Below, in pieces: positions 54,561 through 64,000 of a stretch of 64,000 nucleotides of DNA. Within the stretch, counting starts at the first letter, position 1. The number at the start of each line of letters is the position of its first letter. The stretch is from Buxus sempervirens (taxonomy: Eukaryota; Streptophyta; Magnoliopsida; Buxales; Buxaceae): positions 41,528,392-41,592,391 of the forward strand of contig OX387190.1 in the NCBI GenBank assembly GCA_947561395.2, read 5' to 3'. The notes beneath the pieces were generated by a model. It ran no database searches, was not told where the DNA came from, and saw only the letters and a list, made by a program, of their open reading frames with translations. Made by a program: the position numbers and the translations under genes.

Positions 54561-57411
54561 TTGAAGTTTTAGAAAGTCTTGCTTGTCAGGATCTGCGCGA
54601 TCGTGTTGCGTTCCTCTCTCATTTCTGCCATACCCAGGTGTAATTGCTTCTGCAATTGGCGAGTGCGACTACATCTACAGAAGGTGTAATGGAAGGTTTC
54701 TGTCGGCGGCTGTAACTGTGAAAGATTTCCAAGCATCCTTGGGGAGAGCGATTTCAGTGTTGTCTCTAATATTGGAATCCAAATATGAGTAGTAAGAAGA
54801 GTTAGCTGCCAGTGGCTGCATTCTCTGGCATAGAAAGTTGCGAGAGCAGAGATGTGTAGTGAGATAAGGAACAAAAGATGCACCGGAAGAGGGTTGGGAG
54901 AATAGGGGGATAGATGGATTATGCATGGTTTCTGGTTATCATTGATTTGAGTGGTCGTACGTGGATGATTTTTGATTATTTACTTCAGCCCAGGTGGGGT
55001 ATCAACTGCCTCGCATAGCTTTGGAAAATTCATGTGTAAGGTAGAGTGGAACGAAAGGCATTTTGTTTCGAAGGAAAGAGGAGTAGAGAAGGCGATTACT
55101 TAAGGATTACAGAAATGGAGAACTCTGCATGCGTTAAGGAATTTTATAGTTCACCATTATCAAGAGAGCTTAACCCACATACGTTAACACAAAATATGAG
55201 TGGTGCATCTACCAATCTTAACCTACAATCGTTAAGGGAGAACTTCACAGTATATTTCCTAAATGGAGTCATGGGAGAGCATTCAAGGCTGGTCCAGTGT
55301 CAGCAGATGGTTGGTGGGTGCAAATTGAAAGCATACACCCAAACATTTTTGGAGATTCAACTTTCCGTGCATTGGAGATTATTTGGGAAGTTTTAGCGAG
55401 ATGGGAGGTATTATTTACATGGGGCAGTAGTTTTAAAGTGGCAGAACCTCTCAAGAGGATTTCCTAGGTGTATGGCCATTCGGGATGGTCACTGGTGATC
55501 GGAAGTCTTCCTTGACGTCATGGAAACCAAACCGATGAAGGAGGAGTTTGGGTGGCGACTGAGAAGGTGAAGCAAGTTGAAGAAGAAGAATAATGTTGCT
55601 GGTCATGTGAGAGAGAATGGGCAGGATTGCTAGATTTCAAAGTCTCATACCTGTTCTGATGAGGTTAAGGGTTGGACTACAAAGGTTGGGCCAAAGTTAG
55701 CCCAGTCAAAGGACTCAGTAGAAGCCAACACAGTGGCGAACTCGGGCCTTTATCCAGGGTGGATTCAGAGGTCTAGTCAAATTGATGAGAGTCTTCATCC
55801 AATTATCTGGCTTCCATTGCCATTTGACCAATTCAAGATTTTGACTAAATTGAACAATTAATACCATCAAAAATAAAAAATTGAACAATGAATTGCATAA
55901 GCCATTTGTATTTTATTAGAATGTGAAAAATTATATGCAAGGCTTAGAAAGTTATGTTCAATTAATCTTTAAGAAAAGTAAAAAGTTTATCTTCACAGTT
56001 ATAGAATGGGAGAGATAAACAATTAATGCATCCCTGTTCCTTCTTTTCCTTGTTTTCTTACCTTTTGAAGACACTAGAGAAAATTTAGGCACTGAGAACA
56101 GTTTCTCAATGTTGGAACAGGATTTTGCCCCATTTTTCTGTTGACATAAGTCTACACTTCTTAGGAAGAAAAGAGGGGTGAGGAGGCAAAGCAACCACCT
56201 ATCCAGACTCCTAAATCTCCCAAGTTCTTTTGATGCATAATAAATAATCACTAATATCTGTTGTTGGGTTATAGTGAATTACCAGCACCATGCTAAGTGT
56301 TCATCATCTCCCAATAAAGTTATTTTTGCTTAGATACCCAAGGCATGAGAAATCAGACAGGTGTCCCACTTTTATTGAGTTTCAGCCACCTGCATTGGAT
56401 GTTATTTACCTAGTTACTAAATGTTACGGTTTTTAATTTGTGATTGAGTCGAACTTCAACTCAAACCATTTGAATCCTAGTCCGAATCCTTTTTATTGGA
56501 TCCTGAAGTTTTAACTTAACTCTTTAGATGTACATTTTGTATTACAATTAGTTTCAAATCCAACAACTTCTGTTGAAATTATCAGTATTTCAGATGATAA
56601 TATGAATCCTAATTTAAGTAAGAGTTATCTCTTCATTTGCCTTCGATAGAAAGAGCGGATATTTGGTTGAGAACTGCACTGCATGCTATTATCAAGGTAG
56701 TCTACATGGTTGTTATTGTGGGAATTCTATGGTACTGAAGTTCTTGGTGATGGACCTCACTATGAAATGCTTCTAAATGGTAAAGTATTAATGGTATGTT
56801 AGGAAAAAAAAGAACAAAATTTAGGAATGAGAAAAATTAAGAAATTGTTCCAGAAGCTAGAAAAAAATGGAATTGGATAGATTTATACAGTCAAGAAGCC
56901 TACAGGGATGGAAATACATGTTTACTGATTTTAAATTGTTTTAGAAGTTGGCAATTTGCATTTTTGAAATGATTTTTTTGCCTTTGTCGGGAGTTTGTTT
57001 GAGCCCTATTAGTACATTGCTTATATGAAAAGCATCAATAATTTTTTGATATATAGATAATAATGGTATTTATATTCGTAATACTATTCTCTTTTGTGCT
57101 TTGTAGGTTTTTAAGGAAATCAGAGTGAAACCTACAATTTAACATTTAAATCATGATTTGAATCAAATATAATCTTACGGTTTTAGATTCAATATTGTCA
57201 CCCATGGTTGGTCGCACTACTGCCGGACCATTGTCATCATATATATTGTTGACTGCGCTAGGATGATTTTTATTCCTATTACTTATTTTACATGACAAGT
57301 GATTGTCTTCATCTCATCCCAAACAGACCAAAGGTTGCTTTATTTCGGGCAAATCTATTTCTAGGGATTTCTTTATGGAGATTATAACCTCATTAATTTC
57401 CTTCGTCATTG
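54561..57411. other. Gene-poor stretch
   Basis: 55046-55396 is open for 116 codons, and an overlapping frame reads DGWWVQIESIHPNIFGD near 55300. Neither is recognised; retroelement debris is likely. A micro-insertion lies at 55847-55889. The rest is AT-rich without signal. Confidence 0.4.
55847..55889. mobile_element. Candidate micro-insertion with 12-base direct repeats
   Basis: AAATTGAACAAT occurs at 55847-55858 and 55878-55889 around TAATACCATCAAAAATAAA. Same architecture as the confirmed examples. Confidence 0.65.
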
Positions 57412-58100
57412 TTTAAAATTAGTGAGGAAGTAGTGGTTGATGCCACGGATAAAAGGAACATAGCACGCTTGATTAGCCATTCAGTAAGTAGCTATCATTA
57501 ATGTCAAAATGGAGAACTCTCCCGTGTTTTCTAATATTGTGCTGCATTATTGACTCGTTTTGGATACTGTTTGAGTTAATTTTTTCTGTTCTGTTGTGTG
57601 TTTAGCTTTAATGATGTTGAAGATGGCTGTATGTATAAATGAATATATAATGCTTGCAGTGTATAAATTAATTTTAAGCTCATTTGAAGCAGGGATTCCA
57701 ACAATAAATCCTTCTTAGGGTGCAGTGCATGCCCAACTGTTATGCTAGGATCATGAGTGTAGGTGCTGATCAAAGCCGGATTCTACTCATTGCCAAGACC
57801 AACGTTTTTGCCAGTGATGTGCTAATGTATTACTCTCTCTCTCTCTCTAAAACACCCACACCTGCACCAGAACCTCCACCCCCCACCCACAACCAAGAAG
57901 AGCCAGAAAGAAAGTACCATCTCTGAATTTTAACCCTATTTCAGTTTCATACCACTTGGATTGGGTCAATTTACTTCTTGATGGTGTGTTATTATTGTTC
58001 ATCTCATAGGTATGATTACTTATTTGATCCTGGCGAGGGTGATGAATTCAAAGTCCACTGCCTATGTAAAGCTCCCAACTGCAGGAAATTCATGAACTAG
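57412..58100 (+). pseudogene. SET/post-SET fragment of an ATX3/4/5-type histone methyltransferase
   Basis: Three pieces splice in frame: 57412-57483 (FKISEEVVVDATDKRNIARL then ISHS), 57726-57826 (CMPNCYARIMSVGADQSRIL then LIAKTNV) and 58010-58100 (YDYLFDPGEGDEFKVHCLCK then APNCRKFMN and stop). This is the C-terminal half of a SET domain plus the post-SET CxC...C zinc site of plant trithorax-like H3K4 methyltransferases. The upstream SET half, PHD and PWWP parts expected of a protein of about 1000 residues are not found in the preceding 3 kb. The SAM-contacting NHSC motif reads SHSC, and the region before YDY is altered (DVLM for the usual ELTY-like text). I infer a gene fragment under relaxed constraint, although junctions and frame are intact. 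Confidence 0.75.
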
Positions 58101-58704
58101 TGGCTTATATGAACAGGATCCCTATTATTTCTCCACAAAAGGAGCACTGACCTATCTTACTTTCCTTGAGGTCTTAGGGTTCCATTTGAGAGTTTTTATT
58201 TTCCTTCAAATTTGTTTTCCTTATCTTTCAGGCTTAATAAAAGATACAAACTCCCAGCTATTCTAGCCCGTGGAATTTAATGTAAACTATTTTAAATGTA
58301 TATGAGGCTGCTTTGATTTTATTATAGCCTTGTAATACATTAGCTTTCTCTTCAAAAGCAGTCAGCAGAGCATATGGATGTCAGTGTGCATTACTGATAA
58401 TCAATCTAGCTTGGTCATTTTTGCATTTGCCCACGCTCGAGTAACATGGTTGCCAACACTGGAGGGTAAGTTGGTGGGACTTAGGAGTGCTCTGTTTATT
58501 TGGGTTCTCACTGTAGACATGGTGAAAGTCTTGAGTAGTAGTCGTTACTAGTATTCTCTTGCCTTTCCTTTTTCATTTTTCTTCTTCTTCTTGCTCTTTA
58601 TCTTGAACGGTAGTTGTTAAAATGATATATGCATGCGAGCCTTGTGCATGGGCTATCTCTTTGATCTCTTCTTGAGGTCTAATTCGAGGAGTGAAATCGT
58701 CTGC
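58101..58704. other. Downstream of the SET fragment
   Basis: AT-rich, with the possible old 3' UTR of the ATX-type gene near 58100-58340; nothing else recognised. Confidence 0.4.
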
Positions 58705-60569
58705 AGTTTTCTACTCGGGTCGGGTACATCCGAAACCAACCCGAACCAAATCGATTTCGGTTCGGTTTTGGTCCGAAAAAGCCTAAGCTGAATTAAATCG
58801 GTTCGGTTTTGGGTTTGGTGTTCGGTTAAACCGAACCAAATTAGGGTATTTATCTAAACCAGACCGGACTGAACCGAATTATTATATATAATATTAAAAT
58901 TTATATAAGTTTACCTTTAAAGTTTAAAATAATTACAACCCAACCCCTCTCTTGTATATCATACCGTTCGTTCTTCTTTCACAATCTCAAACCCTAGAAC
59001 GAGTTGTAGCCTAACTCTTGGCTGCCGACTGCTCGCAGCCTCGCACTTTGGTTCGTCTGCTTCAGGTAATTTCTATTTTCTCTTGGCTTCCTTCTTCTTC
59101 TCCTCTCCTCAACGTAGCATCAGCTCATTACAACGTATGGGTGTCGGCCTATTCGTGTCGATCTTCGCCCTGGCTTCAGCGGCTTTAGTAGAGAAGAAGA
59201 GGAGAGAAGATTCTAAGCCACTGAACATGAGTGTCTTCTGGCTCCTCCCTCAGTTCTTCCTCATGGGTAGTGCCGAGGTGTTCACCTACGTGGGACAGTT
59301 GGAGTTCTTCTATGACGAAGCATCAGATGGGAGTCGGAGCATTAGTAGTACAATGTTCCTTAGTGAGATTGGGAACTTAATGAGAGCTTGGGCCAAGTTG
59401 AGAGCTTGGGCCAAGTTCGTTGACGGATTGTCACGTAACCCGCAGGTTCTTTATCCTTGACTCCTCATATAAGATTCTTTCTTTATCTCTCTCTATCTCT
59501 CTTTCCTTGCTCCACTTCCTAGTCCCTTTTCGTCTGTTTTTAAGATCGAAAATTTTTTATCATTGTCGCACGGTCTTTAAGCATTCAAATCTATTTTTTG
59601 GAATTTCTTTCAGCGGCTTACTTCAGTACCTTAATTCTAAAGAAACCCTAATTTTGAATCCCTTTTCATGCCTTTTTCCCCTTCCGCATCGTCGATTCCT
59701 TGCTAAATGTTCAAAACTCAGATCTTTTAATTTATTCGATCCCTTTGCATGTGGTTGTCTTTTTACTATCTCAAATTGAATACTTCTCGATTTCTTTAAC
59801 TTGAATCCTTTTCAATCTTATGGGCTGTCTGGGTTTAATGATTATATGATATGGAGATTGGTGTGTAGGTTGTTTGAGTTTGTGCTCGGATTCTATTGAA
59901 GATGCTTCCTTGGGGCGGACTGAGCTGCTGCTTGAGTGCAGCTGCGCTTTATATTTTAGGGAGGAGTAGGGGGAGGTGAAGTTTCTGTTTTTTTTATTGA
60001 GTGTTTTTAGTTGTTTGCGTTAACAGTGGAAGGTTGATCACCATTTGGTGTTTTTTTGTCTTTTGTATTTTGTTTTTTGGGTTCTCCAGGGACGCAGAAG
60101 TTTTTAAATCGATTGGTCGAGTAAATCAATTGAAGGAATTGGGTATGTTTTTCATTCGAATTTGCTTTCTCTTGTATTAATAGTTTAAAATTTCGCATTT
60201 CCTCATACGGAAACAATGCTTCTTTTTCCTTTAGTTGAATCTGGATATGAATGTAATGAAGATTGAGTTGATCAACTCTCTTTGTTAATTTATTATTAGT
60301 TCTTGCTCGTAAAAACATAAGCTTGGGATATTAGATTCCGAAATTTCCCAACCTTTATTTGTTTGAATTACATTATCCGAACCGAACTCATCTCATGCAA
60401 GTTGGTTCGGTTTGGTTTGGGTTTCGGTTATTTTATTTAATATCGGTTTGGTTTTCGGTTTTATGTTTTCAGTTTTCAATTCGGTTCGGTTCGGTTTTGG
60501 GTTGCATATATGCAATGTCGGTTTGGTCTTGGGTTGGCATCAACCCAAACCGAACCGAGTTGCACCCCT
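58705..60569. mobile_element. Repeat-bounded element with GGTTCGG-rich ends carrying an NPF gene piece
   Basis: Both ends are rich in CGGTTCGGTTTTGG-type words (58740-58880 and 60400-60560). The outer edges ACTCGGGTCGGG (58713) and, inverted, GGGGTGCAACTCGGTTCGG (60551-60569) resemble each other as imperfect inverted repeats. The interior includes the NPF-like exon piece. No transposase is seen. Borders and superfamily are uncertain (hAT-like is possible). Confidence 0.5.
59098..59385 (+). pseudogene. Captured fragment of an NPF (NRT1/PTR, POT family) transporter
   Basis: An open frame reads SSLQRMGVGLFVSIFALASA, then ALVEKKRRED, MSVFWLLPQFFLMGSAEVFT and YVGQLEFFYDEASDGSRSI. These match consecutive transmembrane segments late in plant NPF/POT proteins (Q.R.G.G...ALVE.KRR, WL.PQFFL.G.AE.FT.VGQLEFFY). 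Only about 95 residues of a ~580-residue family are present, with no start or end. After it a 21-base tandem repeat (AGAGCTTGGGCCAAGTT, 59382-59416) begins unrelated sequence. Confidence 0.8.
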
Positions 60570-61100
60570 ATGAATCTACTGTACTGTTTACTGCAGTGGT
60601 AGTGAGATGCTGCCATGTACAACATCTCGTGGTTTGTGTTTTTTTCAAGTGGGCCTCTCACACAAAACACTGAAAAACACAAGCCTTAACCCAGAAGCAG
60701 ACAAAAAAGAAGTGATAGGGATAAAAGAGACGGGGCTTGAACCCGGTCCTTTAGAGCGAGATATGAATGCTTTTGCTCCCCGTGGTTTAATTGGTTCAAG
60801 TTAACGATTCAGATAGCGGAAGTCCTTATTTTTCCAAAAGTCATGTGATTTGATCTAATAGCGGACTTTATAAGTTCTGAACAGAGAAGTGTTAAATTGT
60901 AACATTATCATTAACCAAAGCACTTTAGGGCTCACATGTTTTGAATCCTTTTCCTTTTCTTGTTTGTGAGACATTAGAAGCAGGTTCTCTCTTTCCGTTT
61001 GAGTGGGAACCGCCATATCTGGTTACAGCGGTTGCTTCACTTGCTTGATTTTGTATTATCAATAAATTAATGTTCTTTTTTGTTTCATCTTAATATAGGT
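60570..61100. other. Intergenic with a palindrome copy
   Basis: GTGAGATGCTGCCATG...CATCTCGTGG at about 60603-60632, followed by TTTTTCAAGTGGGCCTCTCA, which also follows the copy near 43265. No gene. Confidence 0.5.
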
Positions 61101-61200
61101 GATCATGGATATGCGAAAATGGTGTTGCTCCTGACAGAGCATTGGACCCTGCTGTCCTCTCTCGTCTCAAACTATTTTCTGCAATGAATAAGTTAAACAA
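61101..61200 (+). pseudogene. Calcium-dependent protein kinase fragment
   Basis: From 61106 one frame reads [20 protein letters not shown], then [15 protein letters not shown]. This is the junction between the kinase domain end (HPWI) and the autoinhibitory segment of plant CDPKs. An AG acceptor-like ATATAG|GTG precedes it. Kinase catalytic motifs and EF hands are absent and the frame soon stops, so it is an isolated exon-like piece. Confidence 0.75.
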
Positions 61201-61716
61201 GATGGCTCTTTCGTATCAAGGCCAGGCCAATAAAGAGATCAAAGGGATTCAAATCGCCTCCCGCCAGTTGTTAGTGCTTGGCAGAAGATAGCTGCAAAGA
61301 TGCAGATATCTTGGAGCTGTACAAAACAAACAACCCAAAGCAGTTAAGTATCTCCCAGTAGTACTGTAGATCACATGCGGGTAGCATGATGGTACGTGTA
61401 AATGAAGGTGGCCTCTATTGGTCCACAATCCACATCATCAAAGTCACCTACCACTACATGTGCTAGGCCTATTTCCTCTCTCCATCTCCCATGGATAGCA
61501 CATAAGTTTGATGAAGTGGTCCAACAGGCGACCACCTGTACTAAAAACCAATTTTCTCCCTCATCTCTCACGGGCAACTTCATGTATAAAACAACCTGAT
61601 TTGATATCAAGTGAATTTTCTTTATGTCCAGGGCTATAAATAACAAGTCTCATATTTCATCCAGAGGCACTGAGTGGTAAATAAGGTATATTATGTCTTG
61701 TTAAGTGTATTATCAT

Positions 61717-61917
61717 CATTATGGATGAAGAAAAAAATACTGAAAAACCAGAATGTGTCTACTGTTTCAAAGTTTTTACAAAAATAAAATAGGTGACCTT
61801 AGAAGTCATAACAAATCAGCCCATCCTACATATAATATAAGTTGTTTTTGTGGTAACGTTTTCGAATCAGATGTACATAAAGAAGCTCCTTATAATGAAC
61901 AACATTCTAAGTAAGTA
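61717..61917 (+). pseudogene. Zinc-finger-like fragment, unrecognised family
   Basis: MDEEKNTEKPECVYCFKVFT in one frame continues, after a one-frame slip at the A-rich stretch near 61785, as GDLRSHNKSAHPTYNISCFC then GNVFESDVHKEAPYNEQHSK. CxxC followed by LRSH...H is C2H2-like and a second CxC follows. I do not recognise the source; it could be transposon-derived. Confidence 0.4.
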
Positions 61918-62097
61918 GTTTTTTATTTCTAATTTCTTTAAATAAGTAATTTATTATTTCTAACTGATATTTAAATTTTTATTTACTTTGTAACCGGGTA
62001 CCCCAGAGAAAAGCAAAACGAAGAATCCAGTAGCCTTTCCAAAGCTATCATAGGAAGATGCTCGCAGCTGGCTTGGTTTGAGATGCACATGGTCATG

Positions 62098-62240
62098 TAG
62101 GTACATCTGTGTTTCTATGGAAGGCTTTTATATTCCCTAGATGTATATATATATGTTTCTATAGCGGCTTATAGCTCTAGAGAAAATGCCCTGTAGGTAC
62201 ATCTGTGTTTCTATGTTAAGGCTTTTATATTACTAGCATT
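62098..62240. repeat. Two-copy tandem repeat, unit ~94 bases
   Basis: GTAGGTACATCTGTGTTTCT with GGCTTTTATATT starts at about 62098 and again at about 62192. A shorter TATATTCCCTAGA echo lies near 62300. Confidence 0.75.
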
Positions 62241-62624
62241 GCTTCTTCCCTTCCTGTAAATACTTTTTATCTATTTCCTTCTCTTTTCCTTTTCTTTATA
62301 TTCCCTAGAGCGTGGGGTTTCTGGTTCAACTTAACGATTCCTAAGAAGATCAGAATCCAAGATGGAGGGAGGGTCATCACAAAAGACACACAGAAGATAT
62401 CTGATAATGAGAAGTGAAGTATGGGACCTACTATCATTATTTTAAGTGTAATAAAAACAATTAATTAGAAAAGCAATTAAAACTTACATAACATAAATAA
62501 TAATGACAAGTTTTCTAACCTAAAATCGTTTCCATGACAATAAACAATGGCAAACTTAAAATAAAAATTATTGATAGTAACTTGCAAAAATTCTTAAAAT
62601 AAAAAATGATGGATGGTTTGGTAT
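62241..62624. other. 3' flank of the last F-box gene
   Basis: AT-rich; no gene or element recognised. TGGTTCAACTTAACGATTCC near 62324 resembles 60791-60809. Confidence 0.4.
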
Positions 62625-63830
62625 CTAGCAAAAATTGGGTATAACCCAGATAGGTGTTGGCCAAACTAGTTGGGGATCGCCGATGTAATTTGACAATGGT
62701 TCTGGGAATGGTTCAATAAAATCGTTCTCCAAGTTGAAGATGCCAACATCAAATCCTCCAATGATGCCCTCTGAACAACAAAGCATATCGTCGGTGAAGT
62801 AAATGCAGTTTGCTTTCAATTCAGGAAAATCTTGGCTTGAAAATGATAGAGAGGAATTACGCCCCAGGAACAACGTGTGGTCGCCTATGCTTCTCAGTTG
62901 AGACCAGTGCGATTGGTTCTGGTCGGACAGTTTGAAAACCTTAAAATAGGTTGTCTTATAGAGAAAATGATTGGGCTCGCTACCAGGTCGCACAGGTACA
63001 CGACGATCAACGAACAATAGGTCACCAGATACCTCTACCAGATACATACCACCGTTATAAACACAATGGGGAGATGGTGGTGAAATTTGTGTCACGATAG
63101 GAGAGGATCCCGCGTTGAAGTCACAGGCAATGACAAGCGCATCACAACGCACGGCGAAGAACTTATCTTTACAATATATGATATCTTCATAAGGCTTTCG
63201 AATTCCATATTGGATGAGAGTCCATCGCTCCTCTCCACGTCTACAAAAGGCGAGTTGACAGAATTCACCATGGATGGCCATAGCAATGAAGTCACCAGAA
63301 CTAGGATCTGTCGATAATACAACCTTCTTTATAAAGAAGATTCTTAGTCCTTTAAAACTCCAAGTTGAGGTTCTAGCGCTTCTGAATCTGCATTCTGGTT
63401 CCCCGAAGACTAATTGGTAGTCAGGTCTGTCAGGATGATACTCTAAGACATTAGGAAACATAAATAATGGGGGAAGTTGAATTTGGAGTCTGGTGAGTGG
63501 ATTGATGAGATGAATGAATGGACCGTCTTCCTCTATGGTAATCAACCAACCATAAGAGGATCCCCGGTATATCTTCCCCCGAGCCTCTGGTACGTCCAGC
63601 TTATAAACCTTTTTCTCTGTAAGACTGAAAACCCCGTAACGACTCCCACCATTCTCCACTGGAGGAAGCATTAACCACGGGATCTGACAACGCAAGTGCG
63701 TAGGCCTCTCCGGCAAGGCACGCCGCCATGAAACACAAACAGCTCGAAATCGAAGGTAGTCCGCATAACCCAGCAGTTTCCCAATTTCCACTAACAGATC
63801 GCTATAAAATTCTGACCACAACTCCTCCAT
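62625..63830 (-). CDS. F-box protein with DUF295 (KIB-type) propeller
   Basis: Intronless, 401 residues, with the ATG at 63830. The F-box-like N terminus (LWSEFYSDLLVEIGKLLGYA, FRAVCVSWRRALP) is followed by IPWLMLPP, SYGWLITIEEDGPFIHLINP, VVLSTDPSSGDFIAMAI, RWTLIQYG, RSIGDHTLFLGRNSSLSFSS, NCIYFTDD and VGIFNLENDFIEPFP. The ending TPIWVIPNFC matches TPNPC-type endings of the gene at 49317, so these two are closer relatives (both share CQ.PWLMLP). Predicted SCF substrate receptor with unknown target. Confidence 0.9.
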   Translation of the reverse strand: MEELWSEFYSDLLVEIGKLLGYADYLRFRAVCVSWRRALPERPTHLRCQIPWLMLPPVENGGSRYGVFSLTEKKVYKLDVPEARGKIYRGSSYGWLITIEEDGPFIHLINPLTRLQIQLPPLFMFPNVLEYHPDRPDYQLVFGEPECRFRSARTSTWSFKGLRIFFIKKVVLSTDPSSGDFIAMAIHGEFCQLAFCRRGEERWTLIQYGIRKPYEDIIYCKDKFFAVRCDALVIACDFNAGSSPIVTQISPPSPHCVYNGGMYLVEVSGDLLFVDRRVPVRPGSEPNHFLYKTTYFKVFKLSDQNQSHWSQLRSIGDHTLFLGRNSSLSFSSQDFPELKANCIYFTDDMLCCSEGIIGGFDVGIFNLENDFIEPFPEPLSNYIGDPQLVWPTPIWVIPNFC

Positions 63831-64000
63831 AGCCTTGTTATCTATCGGAAATTACTGAAAAGATGTTTCCTCGACTCTTAAGTCCTCCTCAATTTAAACC
63901 ACTTTAGTAGAGTCGTCAACGAACCCTAATATCGTTTTCCTTCTCAAACCCGGATTGCCTTTTCTCAAAAGCTGAAGTCCATTCTTGCGCTTTTATCCTC

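Noticed and set aside
55046..55396. 116-codon open frame, + strand.
   Set aside because: No recognisable domain, no splice partners, and an overlapping frame is similarly open; treated as chance or retroelement debris.
60727..60745. GGGGCTTGAACCCGGTCC, which read on the - strand looks like a tRNA T-arm (GGTTCAAGCCC).
   Set aside because: No matching acceptor stem, anticodon arm or standard D-arm could be placed on either strand around it; at most a tRNA-derived fragment.
62098..62340. Possible LTR pair because of repeated GTAGGTACATCTG and a TTAACGATTC word shared with 60800.
   Set aside because: Repeats are too short and lack TG...CA ends or a primer site; listed only as a tandem repeat.
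1..64000. CRISPR array, prophage, bacterial operon or organellar insertion.
   Set aside because: No regular spacer-repeat arrays, no phage or bacterial genes, and no plastid or mitochondrial gene text seen.

Overview
The window is nuclear DNA of a flowering plant. Intron-split genes with GT/AG junctions, plant-only families (PPR-SMR, MSL10-type channel, root-cap domain protein, F-box/DUF295 genes, plastid-type thiosulfate sulfurtransferase), a Ty3/gypsy element primed by initiator tRNA-Met, LINE tails and MITEs all point there. I see no rRNA, CRISPR or bacterial operon structure, and I cannot name the species. Exon limits were set by hand from splice sites, frame continuity and family resemblance; no transcript or database was consulted.

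Layout. 0.1-5.0 kb: two intact genes on the + strand, a heterodimeric GGPP synthase small subunit (GGR type) and an STR16-like rhodanese. 5.3-6.7 kb: a tandem array of ~330 bp units carrying short palindromes. 7.0-40.0 kb: the dominant structure, a head-to-tail segmental duplication. Unit 1 (about 7283-26247) and unit 2 (about 26253-39748) each hold PPR-SMR exon 2 (+), an MSL10-like channel gene (-), a long non-coding stretch, a dead PPR gene (+) and exon 2 of a root-cap-domain gene (-). The left breakpoint lies in the PPR-SMR intron and the right breakpoint in the root-cap gene intron. The outer copies of those two genes therefore kept their first exons (PPR-SMR at 6965, root-cap at 40008), while the two inner copies at the junction near 26250 lost theirs and are pseudogenes. 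The MSL gene was duplicated whole: the unit 2 copy is open across all five exons, whereas the unit 1 copy is split by a 2.8 kb insertion.

Comparing the units shows what inserted after the duplication. Unit 1 only: a solo LTR with a nested 1.7 kb inverted-repeat element inside MSL exon 1, and a defective Ty3/gypsy element whose gag holds a second solo LTR. Unit 2 only: a 1.47 kb TTA-flanked Tourist/Harbinger-like element and two short MITEs of one family. Several ~20 bp oligo(A)/oligo(T) inserts with 9-17 bp target duplications look like LINE insertions truncated almost to the tail; three have an empty paralogous site in the window.

40-64 kb: a LINE 3' end, an intact small CRAL-TRIO (Sec14-like) gene, three intronless F-box/DUF295 genes, a deleted Ty3/gypsy relic, and several gene fragments (SET/post-SET of an ATX3/4/5-type methyltransferase, an NPF transporter piece inside a repeat-bounded element, a CDPK junction piece, a zinc-finger-like piece). 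The intact genes belong to unrelated pathways and form no functional cluster; what connects most of the window is its duplication and transposition history.
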